Assembly: GCF_005889725.1 (NCBI RefSeq)
Contig: NZ_VCKX01000001.1
Span: 1 to 64,000, forward strand
Source: Nonomuraea zeae
GTDB taxonomy: Bacteria; Actinomycetota; Actinomycetes; Streptosporangiales; Streptosporangiaceae
Direction of reading: 5' to 3'
DNA: 64,000 nucleotides
The notes below the pieces were generated by a model. The model made no database searches, was not told the origin of the DNA, and worked only from the letters and a program-made list of their open reading frames with translations. Shown here piece after piece: positions 34,173 through 41,796 of this stretch. The translations under genes were made by a program, and so were the position numbers. Position 1 is the first letter of the stretch. The number at the start of each line of letters is the position of its first letter.

Positions 34173-34778
34173 ATGCGACTGCGTCAGCTCGTCCTGGCCG
34201 TACTGATGGTGTGCCTGGGCGCGACCTGGATCGGTGCCTCGCCCGCTCAGGCCGCCCCGCTCAGAGCCCAATCGGTCGACGTCTATCTGGGCGGCGTCGA
34301 CCTCAGCGGCTACTGCCGGACGCTCGGCTACCAGGGCGCCAAGCGGATCGGCCAGCACGGCATCGGGGACTGGCGGTGCTACAACGCCAGCGCCGAAGCC
34401 AGCCTCTCGGTCATCAGCGCCTGCCAGTGGCAGTTCAAACCCCTCGTGGCCGCCGGCTATCCGGTCACCGCGGGAACCAACGGCGACAGCGCCGGCGAGT
34501 GGAAGTGCCACGCCACGGCGGGATCGACCGAGTTCTACCGGAGCATGAATCTCGCCGGCTTCTGCGGGTCGATCGGTTACAACGGCGCGAAGCACACCGG
34601 CGACAACGTGACCGGCTGGCGGTGCTACCTGAACAGCGGTGCGACGATCCCCCTCGACCTGCACGCGGCCTGCACCTGGCAGCACGCGGCCAAGGTCGCC
34701 GTGGGGTACACCGTCGTAGCGGTCTGGGAGAGCTACGCCGACTCGTTCAAGATCAATTGCCGGGGGGCGCACGCGTGA
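34173..34778 (+). CDS. Secreted two-repeat protein, unknown family
   Basis: A 201-aa exported protein (signal LRQLVLAVLMVCLGATWIGA, then AQA). The mature part holds two repeats of about 75 residues: VDLSGYCRTLGYQGAKRIG, DWRCYNAS and ACQWQFKPLVAAGYPV in the first; MNLAGFCGSIGYNGAKHTG, GWRCYLNS and ACTWQHAAKVAVGYTV in the second. Each repeat has three conserved Cys. Similar modules occur singly in actinomycete secreted proteins; function unknown. Its stop is followed by an 11-bp hairpin. The start follows AAGGGAT. Confidence 0.78.
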   Translation: MRLRQLVLAVLMVCLGATWIGASPAQAAPLRAQSVDVYLGGVDLSGYCRTLGYQGAKRIGQHGIGDWRCYNASAEASLSVISACQWQFKPLVAAGYPVTAGTNGDSAGEWKCHATAGSTEFYRSMNLAGFCGSIGYNGAKHTGDNVTGWRCYLNSGATIPLDLHAACTWQHAAKVAVGYTVVAVWESYADSFKINCRGAHA

Positions 34779-34793
34779 CGCTCGCCTGACCAG

Positions 34794-34831
34794 CGCGCCG
34801 GTGGTCCCCTGGTACGGGCACCACCGGCGCG
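34794..34831 (+). terminator. Hairpin terminator after the two-repeat secreted protein
   Basis: The stem GCGCCGGTGGT (34795-34805) pairs with ACCACCGGCGC (34820-34830), with one more C-G pair outside, 16 nt after the stop. It also lies between converging genes. Confidence 0.75.
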
Positions 34832-34895
34832 AGGCCAGAGGCACCGCAGCGGGCCCAATGGGCGGCAAAGTGCAATTGCTCACGTCTGGAGTGAT

Positions 34896-34940
34896 CTTCA
34901 GGCACGCCACCTTCAGGTACGCCATCTTCAGGCGGCACAT
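34896..34940. repeat. Three 15-nt tandem repeats
   Basis: Units CTTCAGGCACGCCAC, CTTCAGGTACGCCAT and CTTCAGGCGGCACAT lie in tandem in the gap downstream of the MFS gene of the RiPP locus. Read on the minus strand they give five-residue repeats (CRLK / AYLK / ACLK), but no closed small ORF with a ribosome binding site was found. The function is unknown. Confidence 0.6.
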
Positions 34941-35024
34941 CACCGGCCGGGACGCCGGACGGACAGAACCGGCATCGGCGCTTGCACTTGCCTTTCCTCC
35001 ACCGAATGTGAGTGCAGGAGATCG

Positions 35025-36278
35025 TCAGGAGTCTCCGGGTGGGGTGGTTGGCACCGATGGCTCGGGGCGGGAGAGCGGCAGGGCCGTGACGAGGATCATC
35101 AGGACGACCCCGGCGGCGCACCACGCCCCGATGACGGCCGAGGTGGGGAAGCGCTCGCTGAGGGCGCCGGTGGTCAGGATCGCGGCGCCCTGGGCGATCT
35201 GGATTCCGCTGTTCATGACGCCGAAGGCCCGCGCCCGGTATTCGTCCGGGAGCACGTCCTTGAACAACGTCTGGGCGGCCGGCAGCAGCAGCGACATGAC
35301 CACGCCGGAGGCGGTGACCAGGATCAGCACGCCGGTCAGCGGCGGGTCGAAGATCGCGGGTACCAGGGTGAGAGGGGCCAGGACCGCCAGCGGGCGGATC
35401 AGCCGGATCCGGGCTTTCGGCCGCAGCAGCCGGGTCAGCAGCAGGCCGCCGATGGCGACGCCGAGCGGGTTCGCGGCCATGATGAGCCCCTGGGCCGCGC
35501 CTCCACCGCCGATCTCGGACGCCCAGGCCGCCGCGAGGCCCTCCGGCACGATCACGAAGGTGACTGTCGCGAAGGCGATGAACGCGATGACCCGCATCAC
35601 CGGGTCGCCGAAGACGAGGGCGTACCCCTGCAGGGTCTCTCGCCACAGGCCCGTGCGCCGAATGTGCGCGAGCGACGCCGGCCGGAGCCTGACGTGGCGG
35701 TGCAGGAGGAACGCCGAGCCGACGAAGGTGCCGGCGTTCAGCAGCAGCGCGACATGCGAGCTGTAGCCGGCGATCAGGCCGCCCGCGGCGTACCCGAAGA
35801 CCTGGGCCACGTGGAAGACGGAGTTGTTGAAGGCGAGGCCGAGCGGATACCGGTCGCCGGTCAGGATGTGCGGGAGCTGCGCGGACCGGGCCGCCTCGAA
35901 CGGCGGGGCCAGCAACCCGCCGGCGAACAGCAGCACCAGCAGGACCGGCACCGGCACGCCGGGGATCGCGATCAATCCGATGAGCGCGGCCCTGACCAGG
36001 TCGCAAGAGATCATCACCGAGCGCGCGGGATAGCGTTCGGCCGCTGCCGCGAGTATCGGCCCCGCGGTCAGCCACGGCAGGTACCCCACGGCGAAGGTCA
36101 CCGCCGAGGCCAGCACCGAGCCGGTGCGATCGAAGACCAGCAGCGCCACCGCGGCCTTGCATAAATAGTCCCCGATCCAGGAGAGCAGGCTCGCGCCGAA
36201 CACCGCGCGGTATTCCACCGAGGCGAACAGATCTCGATAGCTTGCCGGTCGTTCCGCATCCGCCGCCGGGCGACTCAT
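35025..36278 (-). CDS. MFS transporter, divergent from the RiPP precursor
   Basis: A 417-aa, 12-helix major facilitator. It has SWIGDYLCKAAVALLVFDRT in helix 1, a central loop with RHVRLRPASLAHIRRTG, FVIVPEGLAAAWASEIGG and a C-terminal half with RARAFGVMNSGIQIAQGAAI. The subgroup is that of enterobactin/macrolide-type exporters. The ATG is 291 nt from the precursor peptide start on the other strand, so the promoter region is shared. It is the only transporter near the lanthipeptide-like genes and the likely exporter of the product. No LanT protease-ABC gene is present. Confidence 0.85.
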   Translation of the reverse strand: MSRPAADAERPASYRDLFASVEYRAVFGASLLSWIGDYLCKAAVALLVFDRTGSVLASAVTFAVGYLPWLTAGPILAAAAERYPARSVMISCDLVRAALIGLIAIPGVPVPVLLVLLFAGGLLAPPFEAARSAQLPHILTGDRYPLGLAFNNSVFHVAQVFGYAAGGLIAGYSSHVALLLNAGTFVGSAFLLHRHVRLRPASLAHIRRTGLWRETLQGYALVFGDPVMRVIAFIAFATVTFVIVPEGLAAAWASEIGGGGAAQGLIMAANPLGVAIGGLLLTRLLRPKARIRLIRPLAVLAPLTLVPAIFDPPLTGVLILVTASGVVMSLLLPAAQTLFKDVLPDEYRARAFGVMNSGIQIAQGAAILTTGALSERFPTSAVIGAWCAAGVVLMILVTALPLSRPEPSVPTTPPGDS

Positions 36279-36568
36279 CCGGTCTCCGCAGTGTGCTCGA
36301 AGGAAAGGCAGGCCACACGCCTGGAACTGCGCGCCGGTGCGACCGGCGCGCGTGAATCCACGGTCGGCCGGCGACCGGCCGCCGAAGATCATAAGTTACC
36401 CGACTATCCCGTCAGCCCGGATGTTTCCGTACGGCGTCTCTCCCTTGATCGTCAACGCCGTGGTCACTTTTACCCCGCCCGTTGACACTTGTGGCGTATG
36501 TGATCAGAGTGGTCCGCGTCGGAAGAGATCTTCCGGCGCGCCACAGCGGCGCGAATGCAGAGGGAGTC

Positions 36569-36817
36569 ATGTTGAGCGATCTGCTTACTCTGGAACCCCG
36601 TGAGGCAGGAACGGACGTGCTGGAGCCGGCCGTCCACTTCCCCGAGACCGTCAAGGCGCAGGACGGGCGACTGCAGGCCGACAGCAGCTGGTCCCTGGCC
36701 CACGACAGCAGCTGGTCCCTGGCCCACGACAGCAGCTGGTCCCTGGCCCACGACAGCAGCTGGTCCCTGGCCCATGACAGCAGCTGGTCGCTGGCGCAGG
36801 ACAGCGGCCTGTCCTAG
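36569..36817 (+). CDS. Cys-free RiPP precursor peptide with five tandem core repeats
   Basis: An 82-aa peptide with AGGGAG just upstream of the ATG. The first 37 residues form an acidic leader (MLSDLLTLEPREAG at the front, ending AQDGRLQA), with a DLLTLEP motif like the amphipathic recognition helix of class III lanthipeptide leaders. Then DSSWSLAH occurs four times and DSSWSLAQ once, ending DSGLS. The core has 17 Ser, five Trp, four His and no Cys or Thr. The synthetase gene follows after 80 nt. Ser dehydration is the expected first step. Without Cys no lanthionine or labionin can form inside this peptide. The repeat DNA (24-nt units) is nearly identical in the first three copies. Confidence 0.85.
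   Translation: MLSDLLTLEPREAGTDVLEPAVHFPETVKAQDGRLQADSSWSLAHDSSWSLAHDSSWSLAHDSSWSLAHDSSWSLAQDSGLS
36680..36799 (+). repeat. Five 24-nt tandem repeats coding the RiPP core
   Basis: Units start at 36680, 36704, 36728, 36752 and 36776. The first three are identical, the fourth has one silent change (CAT for CAC) and the fifth differs at TCG, GCG and CAG, the last changing His to Gln. All units are in frame; no spacers are present, so this is not a CRISPR array. The pattern suggests recent expansion. Confidence 0.95.
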
Positions 36818-36819
36818 GC

Positions 36820-36860
36820 GGTTGACAGCACCCGGCCTGCACTCAGGGCGGTGCTGAGTC
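36820..36860 (+). promoter_or_regulatory. Stem-loop between precursor and synthetase genes
   Basis: A stem of CAGCACC with GGTGCTG (about 36826-36856), with an alternative ACTCA/TGAGT pairing overlapping it, lies just after the precursor stop. Hairpins in this position commonly cut transcription so that precursor exceeds enzyme. No U-tract follows, so attenuation rather than full stop is likely. Confidence 0.45.
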
Positions 36861-36881
36861 TTCTGGAGAAAGAGATCCGGC

Positions 36882-36914
36882 ATGCTCTTCTGGCGTTATG
36901 GCATCAATGTCTGA
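36882..36914 (+). other. Ten-codon upstream ORF overlapping the synthetase start
   Basis: The reading frame ATG CTC TTC TGG and on to GTC TGA codes MLFWRYGINV. It has the best ribosome binding site here (GGAGAAAGAG at about 36865-36874), while both ATGs proposed for the synthetase (36898, 36907) lie inside it and have none. Translational coupling from this short frame would load the synthetase start. Confidence 0.4.
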
Positions 36915-39525
36915 CGGGTCAGCCAGTGACTCCGAAACCATCGAGAAAATCGTCGGGGAGCATGTACGGACCGGCCATCGCATACGCCTCGGCCCGACCT
37001 GGCTGACGGTCTATCCCGATGATGTCCCGCTCCCCGAACACGGCTGGAAATTACACGTTTCCTCCAGGTTGGCCACCTACTCGGAGCTGGTCGAGAAGCT
37101 TCTCCCCCTGCTCCTCGCCGAGGGCTGCGTGTTCAAGCTCGCCCGCTCGCACCAGGCACTGAAGCGGCTGAACGACGGATACAGCGCCCCGGCGAGCGTC
37201 GGCAAGGCGTTCACGATCTATCCGGACCAGCGGCGCGTCCGCGAGCTCGGCGAGCGGTTGGCCGAGCTCCTGCGTGGCCGCGAAGGACCGCGAGTGCTCA
37301 GCGACCGGCGGGTGGACCAGGCTTCGCCGGTGTACTACCGATATGGCCCGTTCGTGCGGGTCGAGGAGTCAGGCGCGCGAGGACGGTTCGCCGCCCGCAT
37401 CGACGGGCCCGGCGGCGAGGAGTTCGAGGGGCTGGCCGGCCTGCACTACGAGCAGCCGGCCTGGGTCGTCGATCCGTTCACCGGCCTGCGCGGGGGCGAA
37501 GAGGACCCGGTGGCCGAACCGGCGGTTCTCGGCCACCACTACCAGGTCGTCGCGGGGATCTTCGAATCCGCGCGCGGCAACGTCTATCGCGCCGTCGACC
37601 GGCGCGACGGGACGAACGTCGTGGTCAAGCAGGCCCGCGCCCTGGTGGACGAGCACGGGGCCACCGGCGACATCCGGATGCGTCTGCGCAACGAGCGCCG
37701 CGTCCTGCAAGCGCTCGAGGACTGCCCGGGCGTCCCGCGATTCCTGGACCACTTCCGGCACGGCCAGGACGAGTTCCTGGTGACCTCCGACGCCGGCCCG
37801 TTCGATCTCGCTGAGGACGTCGCCCGGAACGGCCCGTATCCGATCGATCCGCCGCATGGCGCCGGAGAGCGGCGTTCCCTGGAGACGCTCGGCAGGAGGC
37901 TCGCCGAGATCGTCCTCGATCTCCATACGCGCGGCGTCGTCATGCGCGACCTCACGCCGAAGAACGTGGTGATCGACGGCGACCGGGTCAGCATCGTCGA
38001 CTTCGGCGTGGCCGGATACGACGGCCTGCACCTCCCCGGCGGGACGGACGGCTACGCACCGGCGCGGCAGCGCCGCGAAGAGCCGCCGCAGGACACCGAC
38101 GACCTGCACGCCCTGGCCATGACGCTGCTGTTCGCGGCGCTGTACCTGCAGCCGGTCACGCTGCGGAGAGACTTCGACCTGGCTCGCCTGCGCGCGCTCC
38201 AGGCGATTCGATCCGCCCATGGCGAGGAGCCGGCCGGGGTGATCGGCGTCATCGCGGACCTGCTCGGCGACGGGGACACCGCCCGGGCCGCGCTGCGCAG
38301 GCTCGCCGGAGGAGAGATCCGGCGAGCCGAAGCGAAGCGCACGAGACGGCTGCCCGCGCCGCCGGTCGTCACCCCCGAGCTCGCCGCGGACATCACGGCG
38401 AATCTCCTCACCGACGTGCTCGCTCAGACCCGCCGGAAGCTGGCCGCCCCATCGGCACTCGCGTACGGCGTCCACGACGGGACGGCGGGCATCGGCCTCG
38501 AACTGCTGGAGCATCTGGACGAGGCCGGTGTCGCCGACCGCGTGCACGAGCTGGCGGCCGCCACCGTCCGTGCCATGCCTGCCCGCCCGAGTCCAGGTCT
38601 GTTCCGCGGCCGGACGGGCGCCGACATCTTTCTGGCCCGGGCGGGCGAGCACGGGATCGCACCGGCCGGCGAGTACGCGGGGCCGTACGTCCCGGACGCG
38701 GAGTGGGAGCCGGACGGGCTCGGCCTGATCTCCGGGGCGGCCGGTGTCGGTATCGGCCACCTGGTGCTGTCGCGGCACGACGCCGGCGCGGCCCATCTCG
38801 CCGTCGTCCGGCGATGCGCGGAGCTCGTCCTCGAAGGCGGCGAATCCGGCCCGGCCGCCGGCGCCGACCTGCCGCGCCGCTGGGCGGCCGTCGACCCGTC
38901 CATGGGGCTGGCGCACGGGCGGGCGGGCGTCATCGAGTTGCTGATCAGCGCCGGCACGCGTACCGGCGACGATCGTCTGCTGGCGGAGGCCGTCAAGCGC
39001 ACCGGACGGCTGGCCGAGCACGCGGCGATGTGGGCCCGGCAGGCCCGCGAGGAGTCCGTGCCGCCACTCGCCCTGTCCTGGTGCCGTGGCCTGGCCGGCA
39101 TCGCGCGCACGCTGCTCCACGCGGGCGCGGCGTTCGGCGATCCGGCGCTGACCGACCTCGCCAGGGAGCTCGGCACGGCGATGGAGCCCGCCCTGCCCCG
39201 GATCGGTGCACTCGATCAGTGCTGCGGCGCGGCCGGCATCGGCAACGCGCTCATCGACCTCGCCGTCCTCGATGGGGATCCGCGGCGTTGGGACGCCGCC
39301 CGCGCCGTTGCCGTCCAGCTGCTGGCACGCAGCGCCGGTCCGGCCGACCACCCGGTCTTCATCAAGGACCCGGGCGAGGCCGGCGCGGCTTCGCTGATGA
39401 CCGGGCTGGCCGGAATCCTGGGCTTCTTCCGCCGGCTCGCCCGGGAAGGTGGCGAAACGGCCCTGCCCCTGCTGCCCGTCCCAGCCCCAGCCCCAGCCCC
39501 AGCCCCAGCCAAGGAGACACCATGA
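36898..39525 (+). CDS. Three-domain lanthionine synthetase (LanL/LanKC type)
   Basis: An 875-aa enzyme with three parts. The N-terminal lyase-like domain (about 1-190) has GWKLHVSSRLATYSE, VFKLARSHQALKRLNDG, KAFTIYP and YYRYGPF. The kinase (about 220-480) has Lys in VVVKQAR (K244), catalytic Asp in VMRDLTPKNV (D351) and DFG (D368). The cyclase domain (about 500-860) has seven Gly-rich toroid motifs. Cys at WCRG (C729) and at DQCCGAAG (C775, C776) would make a Cys-Cys-Cys zinc site; the last position is usually His. Zinc ligands speak for class IV (LanL); the partner precursor looks class III and lacks Cys. It phosphorylates and eliminates Ser in the repeats; what nucleophile it then handles is open. 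Confidence 0.88.
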   Translation: MASMSDGSASDSETIEKIVGEHVRTGHRIRLGPTWLTVYPDDVPLPEHGWKLHVSSRLATYSELVEKLLPLLLAEGCVFKLARSHQALKRLNDGYSAPASVGKAFTIYPDQRRVRELGERLAELLRGREGPRVLSDRRVDQASPVYYRYGPFVRVEESGARGRFAARIDGPGGEEFEGLAGLHYEQPAWVVDPFTGLRGGEEDPVAEPAVLGHHYQVVAGIFESARGNVYRAVDRRDGTNVVVKQARALVDEHGATGDIRMRLRNERRVLQALEDCPGVPRFLDHFRHGQDEFLVTSDAGPFDLAEDVARNGPYPIDPPHGAGERRSLETLGRRLAEIVLDLHTRGVVMRDLTPKNVVIDGDRVSIVDFGVAGYDGLHLPGGTDGYAPARQRREEPPQDTDDLHALAMTLLFAALYLQPVTLRRDFDLARLRALQAIRSAHGEEPAGVIGVIADLLGDGDTARAALRRLAGGEIRRAEAKRTRRLPAPPVVTPELAADITANLLTDVLAQTRRKLAAPSALAYGVHDGTAGIGLELLEHLDEAGVADRVHELAAATVRAMPARPSPGLFRGRTGADIFLARAGEHGIAPAGEYAGPYVPDAEWEPDGLGLISGAAGVGIGHLVLSRHDAGAAHLAVVRRCAELVLEGGESGPAAGADLPRRWAAVDPSMGLAHGRAGVIELLISAGTRTGDDRLLAEAVKRTGRLAEHAAMWARQAREESVPPLALSWCRGLAGIARTLLHAGAAFGDPALTDLARELGTAMEPALPRIGALDQCCGAAGIGNALIDLAVLDGDPRRWDAARAVAVQLLARSAGPADHPVFIKDPGEAGAASLMTGLAGILGFFRRLAREGGETALPLLPVPAPAPAPAPAKETP

Positions 39526-40340
39526 CCGCTCCCGACCTCCGCACTCTTGACGCTGAGGAGGAGCCTCGCGACGGCCAGGGAGATCGGTTCGGTCCGCGCG
39601 TCGGTGACGCGATCGGAGACATGCTGCGCGATGCCTACCTGGCGGCTCAGACTCCGGACGCCGCCCCGGTGCTCCAGATCATGGAACGCGACGACGGCCT
39701 GGTGAAGTCCCTTCCCGTCGCGCCCTGGCTAGCGCCGATCGAGCAGTGGCCGGACGACGAACGCCGGGCACTGGATCTACTCAAGGGCAAGGTCCTGGAC
39801 ATCGGCGCGGGCGGAGGACGAGCCGCACGCGCGCTGCTCGACCGTGGCTTCGCCGTCACCGCGCTCGACACCTCCCCTGGCGCGCTCGACGTGTGCGGGC
39901 AGCGAGGGATCCGGTCAGTCGTTCTCGGCACGGTGGACGAGCACGCCGCGACCGGGGCGCGATACGACAGCTTCCTGCTCATGGGAGCGAACCTCGGCCT
40001 GCTGGAAAGCCGCGAGCGGGCACCGCGGTTCCTGCGGGCCCTGGCCGCGATGGCCGCGCCCGGCGCCGTGATCGTCGGCCAAGGCACCAACAGGACCGAT
40101 TCCGACGATCCCGAACACCTGCCCAACAACGAGCGGAACCTGCGGGCAGGCCGCATCGCCGGGCAGCGCACCCTGCGGATCCGCTATCGCGACGTGGCGA
40201 CGTCCTGGTTCCACTACCTGTGCCTGGCACCACGCGAGCTCGCCGACCTCGCCGCCGGCACCGGCTGGGAGCTGGTCGAGGCCACCTATTCCAAGGACTC
40301 GACGGTCAGCTACATCGCCACCCTCCGCCTCGTGGGCTGA
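39522..40340 (+). CDS. Class I SAM-dependent methyltransferase of the RiPP locus
   Basis: A 272-aa methyltransferase whose ATG overlaps the synthetase stop (ATGA), so it belongs to the same operon. The SAM site is VLDIGAGGGRAARALLDRGF, followed by VTALDTSPGALDVC and a motif II/III region SFLLMGANLGLL. It is not of the PCMT/isoaspartate type. No other tailoring gene is near. Possible targets are the N-terminus, a His, Asp or a carboxyl in the Asp/Ser/Trp/His repeats; the sequence does not say which. N-terminal residues 1-60 are unique and may recognise the peptide. Confidence 0.82.
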   Translation: MTAPDLRTLDAEEEPRDGQGDRFGPRVGDAIGDMLRDAYLAAQTPDAAPVLQIMERDDGLVKSLPVAPWLAPIEQWPDDERRALDLLKGKVLDIGAGGGRAARALLDRGFAVTALDTSPGALDVCGQRGIRSVVLGTVDEHAATGARYDSFLLMGANLGLLESRERAPRFLRALAAMAAPGAVIVGQGTNRTDSDDPEHLPNNERNLRAGRIAGQRTLRIRYRDVATSWFHYLCLAPRELADLAAGTGWELVEATYSKDSTVSYIATLRLVG

Positions 40341-40745
40341 CCGCCGGCACCATCGAACCGGATCAAGCCCGCTCGCGGATGAACGGGCGTTCGCCGGCGT
40401 AGAACACGTAGACGCCCGTCTGGAAGACGGCCGCGACGGCGAGGCGGTGTGCGGTGTCCCGGTCGCGGCGCAGGCCGGCCATCCCCAGGACGACGGTGGT
40501 CACGCGCAGGAGCGGGTGTCGCGCCTTCCGGTGCTGAACGGTTCGGGGTGCGAGCAGGGCCGTACGGGGATCACGGCCTGCTCGCCCTCGCTCTGGTGGA
40601 GGTGGACGGCGATCGGCGGGACGCCCCGCAGACGTTCGACGCCGGCCCTTCACCTGGAACGACCCTCAGCGCGTGGCAGAGATTCGACGGATCCCCTGCC
40701 TCACTCCCGGCCGGAATGGTTCACCGCGGGTGAAGGGAAGGTGCG
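40341..40745. other. 405-nt stretch without a convincing gene
   Basis: Between the methyltransferase and the secreted lipase-like gene. A minus-strand frame (40363-40653) ends in protein-like text (TVVLGMAGLRRDRDTAHRLA, VAAVFQTGVYVFYAGERPF), which may be a remnant of a membrane or DoxX-like protein, but its N-terminal half is biased nonsense and no ribosome binding site is seen. No strong hairpin was noted. Confidence 0.4.
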
Positions 40746-41687
40746 TTATTGGGCCTGCTGGTCGTACAGGCCGTCCAGCATCCGCAGGAGCGGGGCGGGG
40801 TAGGAGCCCACACCCTCCTCGCTGAGCTGCCCGCCGTACGTCGCCTGCCAGTCGCCGGTCGAGGTGTTCCGGATGGAGGTGTGGCTCAGCGTGCCCCCGT
40901 CCGCATTCGAGCTGTAGAGCGCCCAATGGTGGGCGGTGCGCTTGTTGGTCGCCGAATCGGAGCTGACCGTGTCGTCGTGACTCGACGCGAGGAAGGTGTA
41001 GTCGGTGCCCATCTGGGAGAGCGGCTGCTTTCCCAGCCAGCTGATGAAGCCGCTGCCCGGGCGCATGTCGCTGCACTGCTCGTGGGTGAGGGCGCACGCG
41101 GTCACCACCGCGCTGCCGATGCCCTGGTGCGGCGTGGCGAGCGTGACCATGTCCTCGATGTACAGGAATGGGGGCCAGGCTCTGGGCCACACGGTCGCGC
41201 CGAGGTCGTCCGGGTTGACCGTCAGCCCGCTCAGGTCGGGCGGCGGCTTGCCCACGCCGTACCGGTTGACGCCTTCGATGGCCGCCTTCGCGACCAGACC
41301 GCCCATGGAGTGCGTCACGACGTCGATCGCCACGTCATGGCTGGAGTACAGGTAGTAGACGGTCCACGCGAACTGGCGGCCGACCTCCTGGATGCGCGTG
41401 TCGGTGGTCCCCTGAAGCCTGAGGTCGCAGTTCGTGGCCTTGTTGTAGTAGCCGAAGGTGACGACGTCGCCCCAGCCGTTGGCGTTCAGCAGGTTCTCGG
41501 CGCTGTTCCAGGCGCCGGAGCAGCTGATGTCGGCCTCGCGGTCGAAGCCGTGGACCATGACGGTGACCCGGTGCCCGTCGCCGCGCGCGGGTACGGCTGA
41601 CGCGGCCGGTGCGGTGGCGACCAGGGCGGCCGCGACCATGACTCCCACCGAGGACAGGACAAAACCGGATCTGGCTAATCTGCGCAT
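40746..41687 (-). CDS. Secreted alpha/beta lipase-like hydrolase
   Basis: A 313-aa exported protein. The signal peptide (MRRLARSGFVLSSVGVMVAA, ASA region) fixes the start. HRVTVMVHGFDREADI gives the oxyanion His-Gly, and DVVTHSMGGLVAKAAIEG the nucleophile Ser in HSMGG, a lipase-class-2 form. MVTLATPHQG follows. The last part has SSHDDTVSS and TAHHWALYS, plausible acid and His. It probably cleaves extracellular esters. Isolated gene; it reads toward the RiPP operon and is not obviously linked to it. Confidence 0.83.
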   Translation of the reverse strand: MRRLARSGFVLSSVGVMVAAALVATAPAASAVPARGDGHRVTVMVHGFDREADISCSGAWNSAENLLNANGWGDVVTFGYYNKATNCDLRLQGTTDTRIQEVGRQFAWTVYYLYSSHDVAIDVVTHSMGGLVAKAAIEGVNRYGVGKPPPDLSGLTVNPDDLGATVWPRAWPPFLYIEDMVTLATPHQGIGSAVVTACALTHEQCSDMRPGSGFISWLGKQPLSQMGTDYTFLASSHDDTVSSDSATNKRTAHHWALYSSNADGGTLSHTSIRNTSTGDWQATYGGQLSEEGVGSYPAPLLRMLDGLYDQQAQ

Positions 41688-41796
41688 CCACGCTCTCCGT
41701 TTCCGTGAGGTCGGAGGCAGGGTAGCGCGCGGACGATCACCTGGGAATGAGCCTGCGTCCGGCAGGCCGCCGGTCATGCCGCGTCAGCGGGCGCGG

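Noticed and set aside
34080..34943. Minus-strand open frame starting at the 15-nt repeats as a gene
   Set aside because: Beyond the repeats it runs antisense to the secreted two-repeat protein and through its terminator; no ribosome binding site.
36482..36568. Extended start (36482) for the RiPP precursor
   Set aside because: The extension is Val/Arg-rich, crosses the promoter, and the ATG at 36569 has AGGGAG upstream and a normal leader length.
36680..36799. 24-nt repeats as a CRISPR array
   Set aside because: No spacers separate the units; they are contiguous, in frame and inside a peptide gene. No cas genes are near.
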